From positions 1 to 64,000 of the forward strand of contig JAVXEO010000003.1 in the NCBI GenBank assembly GCA_036658435.1: DNA of 64,000 nucleotides, given 5' to 3'. The DNA comes from DIGJ01 sp036658435 (lineage in GTDB: Bacteria > Bacillota > Clostridia > Lachnospirales > Lachnospiraceae). Position numbers and translations under genes: made by a program. Positions 32,529 through 41,737 of the stretch are shown here, piece after piece (positions within the stretch are counted from its first letter, which is position 1; every line of letters begins with the position of its first letter). The notes beneath the pieces were generated by a model. The model ran no database searches and was not told the origin of the DNA. It saw only the letters and a list, made by a program, of their open reading frames with translations.

Positions 32529-33416
32529 ATGGCTATTTTTAAAGGAGCCGGTGTTGCAATTGTTACACCTATGAAAAAAAGTGGAGAAGTTAATTACGAT
32601 AAACTGAAAGAATTAATTGATGATCAGATTCAGGGAGGAACGGACGCCATTATTATATGCGGTACTACCGGTGAAAGCTCCACCTTAAGTGAAGAAGAAC
32701 ATTTAAAAGTAATCACAGAATGTGTCAATCATGTAAATAAAAGAGTACCGGTTATTGCAGGAACCGGCTCCAACTGTACCCATAGTGCAGTCTGGATGTC
32801 AAAAGAGGCAGAAGAAGCAGGAGTAGACGCCTTACTGTGTGTAACTCCTTATTACAATAAAGCGACCCAGAATGGACTCTATACACACTTTAAAACGATA
32901 GCAGAGGCAGTAAAGATACCCGTTATACTCTATAGTGTATCCAGCAGAACCGGTGTAAATATTGCGCCCCCAACCGTTGCAAAACTATTCCATGATGTGG
33001 ATAACATTGTTGGAATCAAGGAAGCCAGTGGAAATATTTCACAGATTGCAGAAATAATGGAACTGACCCAGGGAAAGATAGATTTATACTCAGGAAACGA
33101 TGATCAGATTGTTCCTGTTCTTTCTTTAGGAGGAATTGGAGTTATTTCCGTATTAGCCAACATTGCTCCCAGAGTAACCCATGATATTGTTATGGAATAT
33201 TTAGAAGGAAATCATAAAAAGAGTCTGGAACTTCAACTTGAATATCTCCCTGTCATTCGGACCTTGTTTTCTGAGGTTAATCCCATACCGGTAAAAGCAG
33301 CGATGAACATGATGGGAATGGAGGTTGGCTCTTTAAGACTACCCCTTACCGAAATGGAACCAGCCAATGCAGCAATCTTAAAAGATCAGCTGAAGAAGAG
33401 CGGAATTTTAAAATAG
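32529..33416 (+). CDS. dapA: 4-hydroxy-tetrahydrodipicolinate synthase
   Basis: A 295-residue lyase condensing pyruvate with aspartate semialdehyde, the committed step to lysine and diaminopimelate. Clear marks: GTTGESSTLSEEEH, AGTGSN, the tyrosine relay in CVTPYYNKATQNG, Schiff-base lysine in IVGIKEASG, and GNDDQIVP. The length is normal. ATG 32529 has AGGAGG at eight bases. The in-frame sequence upstream (from 32385) runs through the riboswitch expression platform and is not part of the protein. It is followed 18 bases later by dapB on the same riboswitch-controlled transcript. Confidence 0.96.
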   Translation: MAIFKGAGVAIVTPMKKSGEVNYDKLKELIDDQIQGGTDAIIICGTTGESSTLSEEEHLKVITECVNHVNKRVPVIAGTGSNCTHSAVWMSKEAEEAGVDALLCVTPYYNKATQNGLYTHFKTIAEAVKIPVILYSVSSRTGVNIAPPTVAKLFHDVDNIVGIKEASGNISQIAEIMELTQGKIDLYSGNDDQIVPVLSLGGIGVISVLANIAPRVTHDIVMEYLEGNHKKSLELQLEYLPVIRTLFSEVNPIPVKAAMNMMGMEVGSLRLPLTEMEPANAAILKDQLKKSGILK

Positions 33417-33434
33417 ACCCAAAAGGAGCACATT

Positions 33435-34190
33435 ATGATAAAAATTATAATGCACGGATGCAATGGAGCTATGGGGAAAACCATTACTTCCATTGTGAAG
33501 GAAGATGAAAATGCAGAAATTGTTGCAGGAATTGATATCAACGACAGTAAGCAGGAAGACTATCCGGTTTTCAAAGATATTTGGGACTGTAAGGTGGAAG
33601 CCGATGCCATTATAGACTTCGCATCCCCCAAAGCAGTGAATGCCCTGCTGGATTATGCAGTAGATAAAAAAATCCCTCTTGTCCTTTGCACCACAGGACT
33701 TTCAGAAGAACAGATGGAGCGAATGAAAGAGGCTGGCAAAAAAGTGGCGATTCTTCGATCTGCCAATATGTCTCTTGGGGTGAATATGCTCTTAAAGCTT
33801 GTAAAGGATGCAGTAAAGACCTTGGCACCGGCAGGGTTTGACGTGGAAATCATAGAAAAACACCATAACAAAAAGATAGATGCACCCTCCGGAACGGCAC
33901 TTGCCTTTGCAGATTCCATCAATCAGGCGATGAACCAACAATATGAATACGTATATGACCGTTCACAGGTGCAGGAGAAACGAGAAAAGAAAGACCTTGG
34001 CATATCCTCTGTTCGTGGAGGAACCATTGTAGGGGAACATGAAATTATATTTGCAGGGATGGATGAAGTGATTGAATTTAAGCATACGGCATATTCCAAG
34101 GCGGTCTTTGCAAAAGGCAGTATATCTGCAGCAAAATACCTAACGGGACGCAGAGCCGGACTTTATGATATGAGTGATGTGATACAATAA
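33435..34190 (+). CDS. dapB: 4-hydroxy-tetrahydrodipicolinate reductase
   Basis: A 251-residue NAD(P)H-dependent reductase, next step after DapA. It has the nucleotide-binding HGCNGAMGK at the N-terminus, FASPKAV, TTGLSEEQ, and the catalytic/substrate segment EIIEKHHNKKIDAPSGTAL containing the paired histidines and Lys, then VRGGTIVGEHE. The length is typical. AAAGGAG lies seven bases before the start. It ends the dapAB transcript at the strong terminator 34202-34245. Confidence 0.95.
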   Translation: MIKIIMHGCNGAMGKTITSIVKEDENAEIVAGIDINDSKQEDYPVFKDIWDCKVEADAIIDFASPKAVNALLDYAVDKKIPLVLCTTGLSEEQMERMKEAGKKVAILRSANMSLGVNMLLKLVKDAVKTLAPAGFDVEIIEKHHNKKIDAPSGTALAFADSINQAMNQQYEYVYDRSQVQEKREKKDLGISSVRGGTIVGEHEIIFAGMDEVIEFKHTAYSKAVFAKGSISAAKYLTGRRAGLYDMSDVIQ

Positions 34191-34201
34191 GAAAAAGAAA
34201 A

Positions 34202-34245
34202 GCCCCCAAATCAATAATCTTACCATTGGTTTGGGGGCAATTTTT
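34202..34245 (+). terminator. Intrinsic terminator after dapB
   Basis: A 14-bp stem with one wobble (GCCCCCAAATCAAT 34202-34215 with ATTGGTTTGGGGGC 34225-34238), followed by AATTTTT. Confidence 0.88.
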
Positions 34246-34273
34246 ATGTAATAGAAAAGTGCTCTATTACATA
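34245..34273. repeat. Palindromic interspersed repeat, copy 1
   Basis: Perfect 11-bp inverted repeat TATGTAATAGA/TCTATTACATA around AAAGTGC. It is the reverse complement, stem and loop, of the element at 52012-52041, apart from one or two bases. It directly abuts the dapB terminator. It is not coding. Confidence 0.75.
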
Positions 34274-34328
34274 AATATGTTCCGCTGTGGGTGCGCACGC
34301 TGCGCTAAGCAGACTCTTTATCCAGATG

Positions 34329-34979
34329 TTAGATGCGGGAATAGCCATAGGAGTTAACTAAGGCGTCTAACTTCTGGCTGTTTTTACAGAAAGGACATTC
34401 TGTATAATTATAAGTATTATAGTCCGGAAGATCCGAATTGTGGAAAATGCAGTCTACATCAATGCCATTGATGGAAGTTACAGCGCTAAAGATAGCCGAA
34501 ATTCCCTGAACTTTTCCCCGGTAATAATTAATACATTCTAAGGCCCTTCGAATCGTCTTTCCGGTGGTGGCAGAAGCCAACAATAGAATTATATTTTTAT
34601 CGGTTATCATAGGCTGAAGATTGTCACGGAAAATAATCTGTCCATTTGAATTATATTCCGGAGAAACTATATTAATGGTCTCTCCGGAATTCATAGACTG
34701 AATACCGGCATGAGCCAGCTTCTCTGCAAGGTAAGCCCCGATGATTTCGGTTCCGTCCATACAAACAATGGTATCAACAGCCGTACTATGTACATACTTC
34801 GAAACAAAACTGGAGGCAGCTTCGGCAGCTTCGTTTTGCCTTGCCTTTATGGTTGTCATATCCAGGTAATAGTTAATATGGGAGTGATTTGTTGCAAAAT
34901 GTCCGGGAATTGCCCTAAGACATAAAGCAGAAGTTGATTTTGAACTTATTTCCAATACATTTTCATTTAAACGATTCAT
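34329..34979 (-). CDS. Orotate phosphoribosyltransferase-like protein
   Basis: A 216-residue type I phosphoribosyltransferase-like protein. The PRPP-binding loop region is NIILLLASATTGKTIRRALE (about 128-147), in which the usual two acidic residues of VxxDDxxTTG are replaced by LLLASATTG. The pocket is therefore altered. Upstream is CMDGTEIIGAYLAEKL, resembling the PP-loop strand of OPRTase-like enzymes. The C-terminus has CPFC, which could bind zinc. Loss of the acidic pair suggests a non-catalytic or regulatory role (compare PyrR/XpsR-like proteins), or a different substrate. AAAGGATG precedes the start. It is transcribed alone, convergent with dapB and divergent from the FtsX-like gene. 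Confidence 0.65.
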   Translation of the reverse strand: MNRLNENVLEISSKSTSALCLRAIPGHFATNHSHINYYLDMTTIKARQNEAAEAASSFVSKYVHSTAVDTIVCMDGTEIIGAYLAEKLAHAGIQSMNSGETINIVSPEYNSNGQIIFRDNLQPMITDKNIILLLASATTGKTIRRALECINYYRGKVQGISAIFSAVTSINGIDVDCIFHNSDLPDYNTYNYTECPFCKNSQKLDALVNSYGYSRI

Positions 34980-35096
34980 AAGTTAATTCATCCTTTCCAA
35001 ATTAAATAATAAGTTGTTTTTCTGATATATAGTTTTGTATATATAAATAATAATGCATTTCCTTAAAATTTTCAAGGAAATCAGAAAATAATTCTA

Positions 35097-35125
35097 TTGA
35101 CGTTAAGTTTAATAAAAATTACAAT
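35097..35125 (+). promoter_or_regulatory. Promoter of the FtsX-like permease gene
   Basis: TTGACG at 35097-35102, 17-base spacer, TACAAT at 35120-35125. It gives a short leader ending in a strong GGGGAGGGG ribosome site. Confidence 0.7.
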
Positions 35126-35164
35126 GAAGGTAGACACTTAATGTGTAAAGGGGAGGGGTTCAAA

Positions 35165-38100
35165 ATGAGAAAAAGAGCGGTAAAAAGAGAATTTATTATG
35201 GAAATAAAAAAAAGTGCAAATCGTTTCTTTTCTATATTTTTAATTGTTGCACTGGGTGTTGCTTTTTTCTCAGGGATTCGTGCTTCAAAGCCGGATATGG
35301 AGCTGTCAGCGGACCGTTATTTTGATGAAAGCAATCTAATGGATATCCGTGTTTTGGGTACCTATGGTCTCACAGAAGAGGACCGCCGGCAGATTGAAAA
35401 CATGGATGGAATACAGAAAGCGGAGGGAAGCTACACGTACGATGTTCTTTCCTACAGAGAAAATGATCAAAGTGTTTTAAAATTACAATCTTTTTCAGAA
35501 GACATGAATAAAATTAGGATAGTGGAAGGAAGATACCCAAAGAAGGACGAAGAGTGTATTATTGATAATGCGTTAGCGAAAAATCTAGGTTACCATATTG
35601 GAGAAACCATAGCGGTAACCTCGGGAAATGACCAGGATATTTCGGACTATATAAATCGCACCGAGTTTAAAGTAGTGGGAATCGGCACAACACCCTATTA
35701 TCTTTCCTTAGAAAGAGAATCCAGCCAAATAGGAAATGGCTCAGTAAATGGATTCGTTATGATTCCGGAGAACAACTTTTGCATGGATGCTTATTCAGAA
35801 ATTAATATCAATGTGGAGGGTGGAAAAGAACTGGTAAGTTACCGTCCGGAATACACCGATTTAGTTAAAAAAACAGTAAAAAAGGTGGAAAATATAAAGG
35901 AAGAGCGGTGCGAGGTTCGCTATCATTCGGTTCTTAATGAAGGGAATGATAAAATAGCCGATGCAGAAATAGAGCTAAACGATGCAGAAAAAGAAGCCAA
36001 TGACAAATTGGATGATGGATGGAAAAAAATTGTAAAAGCAAAGAAAGATATTAAAAAAGGAAAACTTGATATAAAAGACGGAGAAATTAAGCTAAAAGAG
36101 GGACAGAAAGAACTAGAAGATGGAAAAAAGAAGGTTCTGGATGGGGAAACGGAGCTCAATAAGGGAGAAGCCGATTTAAAGGACGGAAGGACGGAATACG
36201 AGGACGGAAAGGCAGAGCTTAGGAAAAAGAAAGGTGAATTGGAAACCGGAAAGAAAACCATAACGGAAAAAGAAACAGAGTTAGCAGCAGCACGTAAGGA
36301 AATTGAGGGTAAAAAAGCAGAATTGGAAGCATCCAAAGCCTATCTTTCAGAGCCGGAATATAAGGCTATGCTTGGTGAAATTGAAAAAAATGAACAACCC
36401 TTGATCGAAGCATCTAAAACCCTTGCTTTTTCCAGAAACACCATAGAAGAAGGGGAAAAACAATATTTAGAAGGTGTAAAAAAACTGGAAAAAGCCAAAG
36501 TTTCTCTAAAGAAGGGCGAAGAAAAACTAGAGAAGTCAAAGGTGAAGATAAAAGATGCCAAAGAAAAAATAAAAGATGCCGAGAATACCATACGTGTTAA
36601 TGAAAAGAAATTGGCAGATGCAAAGAAAAAGATAGAGAATGGAGAAAAGAAGCTTAAAAAGAATGAAAAAAAATACCACAAAGAAAAAAAGAAAGCAGAA
36701 ACAAAGATAGGGGATGCCAAAGAAAAAATTGAAGATGCCAAAGAAGAAATCGCGGACATTGAAAAACCGGAATGGTATGTATTAGGAAGAGATAAAATGC
36801 AGGTGCTTGCGGAATATGGTCAGAACGCAGAACGAATTGGTGCAATTGGAGAAGTATTCCCAGTAATTTTTTTCCTGGTAGCAGCCTTAGTCTGTTTAAC
36901 CACCATGACAAGAATGGTAGAAGAGCAAAGAACGCAAATTGGAACCTTAAAAGCTTTGGGGTATGGGAAAGGTACCATAGCGACAAAATATTTGCTGTAT
37001 GCAGCAATTGCCAGTATTACAGGAGGAATCTTTGGAACGGTAATCGGGCAGAAAGTATTACCCCTTGCAATTATTGGTGCCTATCGCATTATGTATGTGA
37101 ATTTACCCTATGCATTAGCACCCTTTAACTTTTATTATGGACTTACTTCCATTGCCGTTGTGTGCCTGTGTACCATTTTTGCAACTTATTTTTCCTGTGC
37201 AAAAGAAATGAGAGAATCGGCAGCACAACTAATGAGACCGGAGGCACCAAAACCCGGGAAACGTGTGCTCTTAGAAAGAGTTGGATTTATTTGGAAACAT
37301 ATCAGCTTTACAAAAAAAGCAAGTATAAGAAACCTTTTTCGCTATAAGAAACGCTTTTTTATGACAATTATAGGAATTGCCGGCTGTATGGCACTTTTAT
37401 TGGTTGGCTTTGGACTGCGGGATTCTGTTTATGATATTGCGATTCTACAATATGAAAAGCTATTTACCTATAGTGGCTCCATAACCATAAAAGATGGAGA
37501 AAAAGAAAGTAAAAAAGAGGAATTGCTGGAATCGGTAAGGAATATGCCGGAAGTGAAGAAAGCAAAACCAATTTATGAAACCTCCGTAACTATTTCAAAA
37601 GGCAATACAGAGAAGACGGCATATTTGATTGTACCGGAGCAGGAAGAGGACTTTGATGACTACATAAACTTAAACAATCGCTTAACCCATGAGGTGTATG
37701 AACTCCCTTTGGCGGGGGATGGAATAATACTTACCGAGAAGGCAGCCTTACTTTTAGGGGTTTCCGTAGGGGATGTAATCCAGCTAAAGATTGATGATAC
37801 CACAAAGGCAGAAGCAAAGGTAAGAGGCATCGTTGAAAACTATGCGCTTCATTATGTTTACATGCTAAAGGGTACCTACGAAACACTTTTTCATAAAACA
37901 TTGGAACCGAATCTATTATTCTTCCTGTTTCATAAGGAAAACCAAACGAAAGAAGCAGATTTTGGAGAAAAGATTTTAGAAATTCCGGCGGCTTCTGAAA
38001 TCCTGTTTTGCAGTGAGACAAGAAAAGGAATTGAAGATATGCTGGATAGTTTGGATATTGTAATCTGGATTTTGATTATCTCAGCAGGGCTGCTTGCATT

Positions 38101-38452
38101 TGTTGTTCTATATAACCTTAACAATATTAATATAAATGAAAGAAAAAGAGAGCTGGCAACCCTTAAAGTACTGGGATTCTATGATAAAGAAGTAGCAAGC
38201 TATGTATATAGAGAAAATATCATGCTCAGTATGATTGGAACGATTGTTGGAATCTTCCTTGGCATCATCCTTCATAAATTTGTTATTTTGACAGCAGAAA
38301 TCGATGTATTGATGTTTGGAAGAGAAATTCAGTGGAAGAGTTATATTTTCAGTGCGGGACTTACGATGATATTCTCTACGGTGATTAACTGGATTATGTT
38401 TTATAAACTGAAAAAAATAGATATGGTAGAGTCCTTAAAGAGTATAGAATAG
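35165..38452 (+). CDS. Large FtsX-like ABC permease with lysine-rich coiled coil
   Basis: A 1095-residue membrane protein. Near the N-terminus is one helix (about 19-40) and an extracytoplasmic domain. Then comes a charged coiled coil (about 255-530) with repeated KLKEGQKELEDGKKK-like units spaced by glycines and broken once near YLSEPEYKAML, suggesting two antiparallel arms. Two FtsX domains with three helices each follow (about 560-690 and 960-1095). Such proteins move lipids or proteins, or sense antibiotics, together with a MacB-like ATPase, but no ATPase gene is adjacent. ATG 35165 has GGGGAGGGG at the right distance; a promoter lies at 35097. The partner ATPase must be elsewhere. Confidence 0.8.
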   Translation: MRKRAVKREFIMEIKKSANRFFSIFLIVALGVAFFSGIRASKPDMELSADRYFDESNLMDIRVLGTYGLTEEDRRQIENMDGIQKAEGSYTYDVLSYRENDQSVLKLQSFSEDMNKIRIVEGRYPKKDEECIIDNALAKNLGYHIGETIAVTSGNDQDISDYINRTEFKVVGIGTTPYYLSLERESSQIGNGSVNGFVMIPENNFCMDAYSEININVEGGKELVSYRPEYTDLVKKTVKKVENIKEERCEVRYHSVLNEGNDKIADAEIELNDAEKEANDKLDDGWKKIVKAKKDIKKGKLDIKDGEIKLKEGQKELEDGKKKVLDGETELNKGEADLKDGRTEYEDGKAELRKKKGELETGKKTITEKETELAAARKEIEGKKAELEASKAYLSEPEYKAMLGEIEKNEQPLIEASKTLAFSRNTIEEGEKQYLEGVKKLEKAKVSLKKGEEKLEKSKVKIKDAKEKIKDAENTIRVNEKKLADAKKKIENGEKKLKKNEKKYHKEKKKAETKIGDAKEKIEDAKEEIADIEKPEWYVLGRDKMQVLAEYGQNAERIGAIGEVFPVIFFLVAALVCLTTMTRMVEEQRTQIGTLKALGYGKGTIATKYLLYAAIASITGGIFGTVIGQKVLPLAIIGAYRIMYVNLPYALAPFNFYYGLTSIAVVCLCTIFATYFSCAKEMRESAAQLMRPEAPKPGKRVLLERVGFIWKHISFTKKASIRNLFRYKKRFFMTIIGIAGCMALLLVGFGLRDSVYDIAILQYEKLFTYSGSITIKDGEKESKKEELLESVRNMPEVKKAKPIYETSVTISKGNTEKTAYLIVPEQEEDFDDYINLNNRLTHEVYELPLAGDGIILTEKAALLLGVSVGDVIQLKIDDTTKAEAKVRGIVENYALHYVYMLKGTYETLFHKTLEPNLLFFLFHKENQTKEADFGEKILEIPAASEILFCSETRKGIEDMLDSLDIVIWILIISAGLLAFVVLYNLNNININERKRELATLKVLGFYDKEVASYVYRENIMLSMIGTIVGIFLGIILHKFVILTAEIDVLMFGREIQWKSYIFSAGLTMIFSTVINWIMFYKLKKIDMVESLKSIE

Positions 38453-38496
38453 AAAGTTAAATCATGAATTAATATATTACAGAAAGAGGAGACGAT

Positions 38497-39003
38497 ATGT
38501 TGAAAGCAGGAATTATTACAATAAGTGATAAGGGATCGAAAGGAGAAAGAGAAGATAAAAGCGGCCCCATGATTGCTGCTCTTTTAAAGGAAAATGGAGA
38601 ATACGAAATGATAGCGGAGGTATTGATTCCGGATGAAAAAAACCAAATTGAAGATGAATTAAAACGAATGACAGATATATTAAAAGTAGATTTAATATTG
38701 ACAACCGGAGGCACCGGGTTTTCTGCCAGAGATATCACACCGGAAGCAACCTTAGCAATAGCACACCGTATGGCACCTGGAATTGCAGAGGCAATACGCA
38801 GCTATTCCATGGGAATTACAAAGAGAGCCATGCTGAGCCGCGGCGTATCGGTTATTCGAAATCAAACCCTGATTGTGAACCTGCCGGGAAGTCCGAAAGC
38901 GGTAAAAGAGAGCTTGGATTATATCCTTCCGGAGCTAAAGCATGGAATTGAAATATTAAAGGGAGAAGTAGGAGATTGTGCAGAAGAAAGGAAGGAATCT
39001 TGA
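38497..39003 (+). CDS. mogA: Molybdopterin adenylyltransferase-like protein
   Basis: A 168-residue MoCF-domain protein of the MogA/MoaB group, which adenylates molybdopterin ahead of metal insertion. Typical segments are GIITISDKGSKGEREDKSG, LTTGGTGFSARDITPEAT (the MPT-binding loop) and VNLPGSPKAVKESLD. It resembles MogA more than MoaB in the order ARDITPEAT-SRG. No other molybdenum cofactor genes are in the window. AGAGGAG precedes ATG 38497. Its TGA overlaps the TTG start of the next gene, so the two are translationally coupled, even though their functions look unrelated. Confidence 0.85.
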   Translation: MLKAGIITISDKGSKGEREDKSGPMIAALLKENGEYEMIAEVLIPDEKNQIEDELKRMTDILKVDLILTTGGTGFSARDITPEATLAIAHRMAPGIAEAIRSYSMGITKRAMLSRGVSVIRNQTLIVNLPGSPKAVKESLDYILPELKHGIEILKGEVGDCAEERKES

Positions 39004-40088
39004 AAAAAACGAAAGAAACGAAAGAAAAGAAAGACTGGACAAAGCTAAGACAGATTTGGCAGGTGATTGTACTGATACTGGCATTTCTGTTAGTTGCCGC
39101 TTTCTCCATTCAATCCGTTAATGGGATTCGTGGGGCTGCCCGTGTCATTCATTATACTGGATTTATAGGTGGAGCAACCCAGATGGTTGTGAAAGAGGAA
39201 ATGAATCAAAAGAAAAATGATTCCCTGATACAATTGCTGGATGAAATGATACTTATGCTTCGAACAGGAGAAGGAGATTATGAAGTTCCGATTCTAAAAG
39301 ATATAAAATATCAGGAATATTTGGAAAAAATACAAAAAGAATGGGAAAAAATAAAGCAGGAGATTTATGAAATACGAAAGGGAAAAGATATAAAGGAGTT
39401 ATATAAACTCAGCGAAGACACCTATGAGGACACCAACCTGGCGTCTTATGCAGCACAAGGCTATATGGAATCCTATGTGTCTAAGATTAAAATGACCATG
39501 ATGATGGTATATTGTGTATTTTTCCTTTTGATGGGATTGTTTCTTTATGCTTCCATAAAAAATACAAAGTTAAAGTCAGAAGCAAGGGATTTAAATCGCA
39601 TTGCCTACTATGATCCTTACATCGGGATTGCCAATAAGGTGTATTGTGAAAAGAAGATTTCAGATTATAAACAGAACTCCTATAAAGACTACCTGGCCGT
39701 GATTATGTTTGATCTAAACAATCTAAAGGATATGAATGATGAATTCGGCCATCAGGCAGGAGATAAAATGATTCGTACCTTCTCTCTGGCACTGGACACC
39801 ATAGGCAGGGAATATGGATTTACGGGGCGTTATGGAGGAGATGAATTCCTTGCTTTGTTTGAAGAATGCGATGAGATCAAGGCAAAGGAATTTATTGAAA
39901 AATTGGTTCGTCTGGTACGGGAAGAAAACAAAGGGGCAAAGGAGCCTTGGAAAAAAATAAGCTTTGCAGCAGGATATGCCATAGGTTTTCATGGGGATAA
40001 AGGGATTCACCAATTGCTGGAAGAAGCAGACCAGAGTATGTATCAGGTAAAGCGAAAGATGAAGGACAAGAAAAAGAAAAAGAAATAA
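39000..40088 (+). CDS. Membrane-bound diguanylate cyclase
   Basis: A 362-residue sensor cyclase making cyclic di-GMP. It has a lysine-rich N-terminus, membrane helix 1 (about 20-42), an extracytoplasmic sensor of about 120 residues, membrane helix 2 (about 160-182), and a GGDEF domain (about 200-355). The catalytic motif GRYGGDEFLALFE is intact, and the substrate segments YYDPYIGIANK and FDLNNLKDMNDEFGHQAGD are present. TTG at 39000 is chosen as start because AAGGA is seven bases upstream; it overlaps the mogA stop. The C-terminus is a lysine run that continues into a 20-bp duplication containing the stop codon. Cyclic di-GMP could act on pilus or motility genes. Confidence 0.88.
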   Translation: MKKTKETKEKKDWTKLRQIWQVIVLILAFLLVAAFSIQSVNGIRGAARVIHYTGFIGGATQMVVKEEMNQKKNDSLIQLLDEMILMLRTGEGDYEVPILKDIKYQEYLEKIQKEWEKIKQEIYEIRKGKDIKELYKLSEDTYEDTNLASYAAQGYMESYVSKIKMTMMMVYCVFFLLMGLFLYASIKNTKLKSEARDLNRIAYYDPYIGIANKVYCEKKISDYKQNSYKDYLAVIMFDLNNLKDMNDEFGHQAGDKMIRTFSLALDTIGREYGFTGRYGGDEFLALFEECDEIKAKEFIEKLVRLVREENKGAKEPWKKISFAAGYAIGFHGDKGIHQLLEEADQSMYQVKRKMKDKKKKKK

Positions 40089-40120
40089 AAAGAAGCAATA
40101 AGAAATAAAAAGAAGCAATA
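40081..40120 (+). repeat. 20-bp perfect tandem duplication across a stop codon
   Basis: Two identical 20-bp units (40081-40100 and 40101-40120). The first contains the final codons and TAA of the diguanylate cyclase gene. Imperfect AAGATATAAA repeats follow to the terminator. Confidence 0.88.
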
Positions 40121-40142
40121 AGTAAATAAAAGATATAAAGAA

Positions 40143-40189
40143 GATATAAAAAAGATGCCACACATAAGAGAGGGCATCTTTTTTATATC
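40143..40189. terminator. Bidirectional terminator between diguanylate cyclase and purine permease genes
   Basis: Perfect 17-bp inverted repeat (40143-40159 with 40173-40189) with A-run and T-run flanks on both sides. It can serve both convergent genes. Confidence 0.88.
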
Positions 40190-40210
40190 CTGTATATTTA
40201 GTAAATGTAT

Positions 40211-41605
40211 TTATATAAATACATATTTCAATACAAATACAACGGATAATATATACATAAGCAAGCTGATTTTCTTTTCTTTTGCTTTTCCTGTAAGAAG
40301 GTTCATAACTACATAAGAGATAACACCAAAGAAAATACCTTCGGAGATACTATATGTAAATGGCATTGCAATAATACAGATGAATGCTGGAATCGCTTCA
40401 GACATATCATCAAAGTTAATATTAACAACAGAACCCATCATGTAAAATCCTACAATAATAAGTGCAGGAGCAGTAGCAAATGCAGGAATTGCTAAGAAAA
40501 TAGGAGATAAGAAAACGGAAAGACCAAAAAGAATAGCAGTCGTTAAGGCTGTTAAACCGGTTCTACCACCTTCAGAAACTCCGGTTGCACTTTCTACATA
40601 AGTTGTAGTTGTAGAAGTACCAAGTAAAGCACCAACTAAGGTTGCAATTGCATCAGAGAGAAGAGCACCTTTAATTCTAGGAAGCTTTCCATCTTTGTCT
40701 AACATGTTTGCTTTTGAAGAAACACCAATTAAGGTTCCTAATGTATCAAACATATCTACAAATAAGAATGCAAAGACAACAACTAAAAAGTTAAGTGAAA
40801 AGATACCTGAAAAGTCTACCTTGAAAGCAACATCACCAAGAGATGCAAAATCAAGTCCTCTTGAAAAATCAGGAAGCAGAGAGAAAACTTTATTTGCAGG
40901 ATCAACCTGATATAAACCGGTTAACTGACAAATAATACCTGCAATCCAAGTTCCTAAAATACCAAGTAAAATGCCGCCCTTTACTTTCTTAATTAAAAGA
41001 ACTGCAGTAAGGATAACACCAAAGATAGCAAGAAGAACGCATACATTTGCTGTTGTGGTAACGCCTTCACCGTGGAATTTGTGGAATGCAACTAATACAT
41101 TTGGATCTAACTGAACGATTTTAGCATTCTGTAAACCGATAAATGCAATAAATAAACCAATACCGCAGCTAACTGCAAACTTTAAAGTTGTGGGTATGGC
41201 ATTAAATATGGCTTCACGAATATTTGTTAAAGAAAGAACGATGAAAATAGCACCTTCAACAAATACAGCAGCCAAAGCAACCTGCCAGGTGTAACCCATT
41301 GTCAATACTACAGTGTAAGCAAAGTAAGCATTCAGTCCCATACCAGGAGCTAAAGCAAATGGATAGTTTGCTAAGAGAGCCATGAGCAATGTACCAATAA
41401 ATGCGGCAAGGGCAGTAGCCATGAAAACACCGTTTGGATTCATTCTTGCGGAACCCTCTAGTCCAAGAATGTCATTAAACGCGGTCATGGTACTTGGGTT
41501 TACTGCTAAGATGTACGCCATCGTCATAAAGGTCGTAACACCTGCCAAAACTTCAGTCTTTACATCCGTTTTGTTTTCTTTGAGCTTAAAAAATTTTTCC
41601 AACAT
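40211..41605 (-). CDS. NCS2-family purine (guanine/hypoxanthine) permease
   Basis: A 464-residue membrane transporter of the AzgA-like NCS2 family, importing guanine, hypoxanthine or adenine by proton symport. Its features are EVLAGVTTFMTMAYILAVNP at the start, ALAPGMGLNAYFAYTV, FVDMFDTLGTLIGVSSKANMLDKDGKLP in the middle, and ESATGVSEGGRTGLTAL, all family signatures. The length is normal. GGGAGG lies nine bases upstream of the ATG. A promoter at 41646-41674 leaves a leader of only about 35 bases, too short for a purine riboswitch. It is transcribed convergently with the diguanylate cyclase gene. Confidence 0.92.
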   Translation of the reverse strand: MLEKFFKLKENKTDVKTEVLAGVTTFMTMAYILAVNPSTMTAFNDILGLEGSARMNPNGVFMATALAAFIGTLLMALLANYPFALAPGMGLNAYFAYTVVLTMGYTWQVALAAVFVEGAIFIVLSLTNIREAIFNAIPTTLKFAVSCGIGLFIAFIGLQNAKIVQLDPNVLVAFHKFHGEGVTTTANVCVLLAIFGVILTAVLLIKKVKGGILLGILGTWIAGIICQLTGLYQVDPANKVFSLLPDFSRGLDFASLGDVAFKVDFSGIFSLNFLVVVFAFLFVDMFDTLGTLIGVSSKANMLDKDGKLPRIKGALLSDAIATLVGALLGTSTTTTYVESATGVSEGGRTGLTALTTAILFGLSVFLSPIFLAIPAFATAPALIIVGFYMMGSVVNINFDDMSEAIPAFICIIAMPFTYSISEGIFFGVISYVVMNLLTGKAKEKKISLLMYILSVVFVLKYVFI

Positions 41606-41645
41606 ATCTGTAACCTCCCATTAATATAAAATATGTAACAAGGAT

Positions 41646-41674
41646 ATTGTACCAAATGATTTAACAAAAGTCAA
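41646..41674 (-). promoter_or_regulatory. Promoter of the purine permease gene
   Basis: On the minus strand: TTGACT (41669-41674), 17-base spacer, TACAAT (41646-41651). Confidence 0.75.
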
Positions 41675-41737
41675 ACTATACAAAAAAAATTTTATTACCA
41701 AAACAATTTTAAACAGTTTGTACAAATAATAAAAGAC

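Noticed and set aside
35923..37007. Ser/Phe-rich minus-strand frames in the FtsX-like gene
   Set aside because: They are the complement of the Lys/Glu-rich coiled coil and have no start signals.
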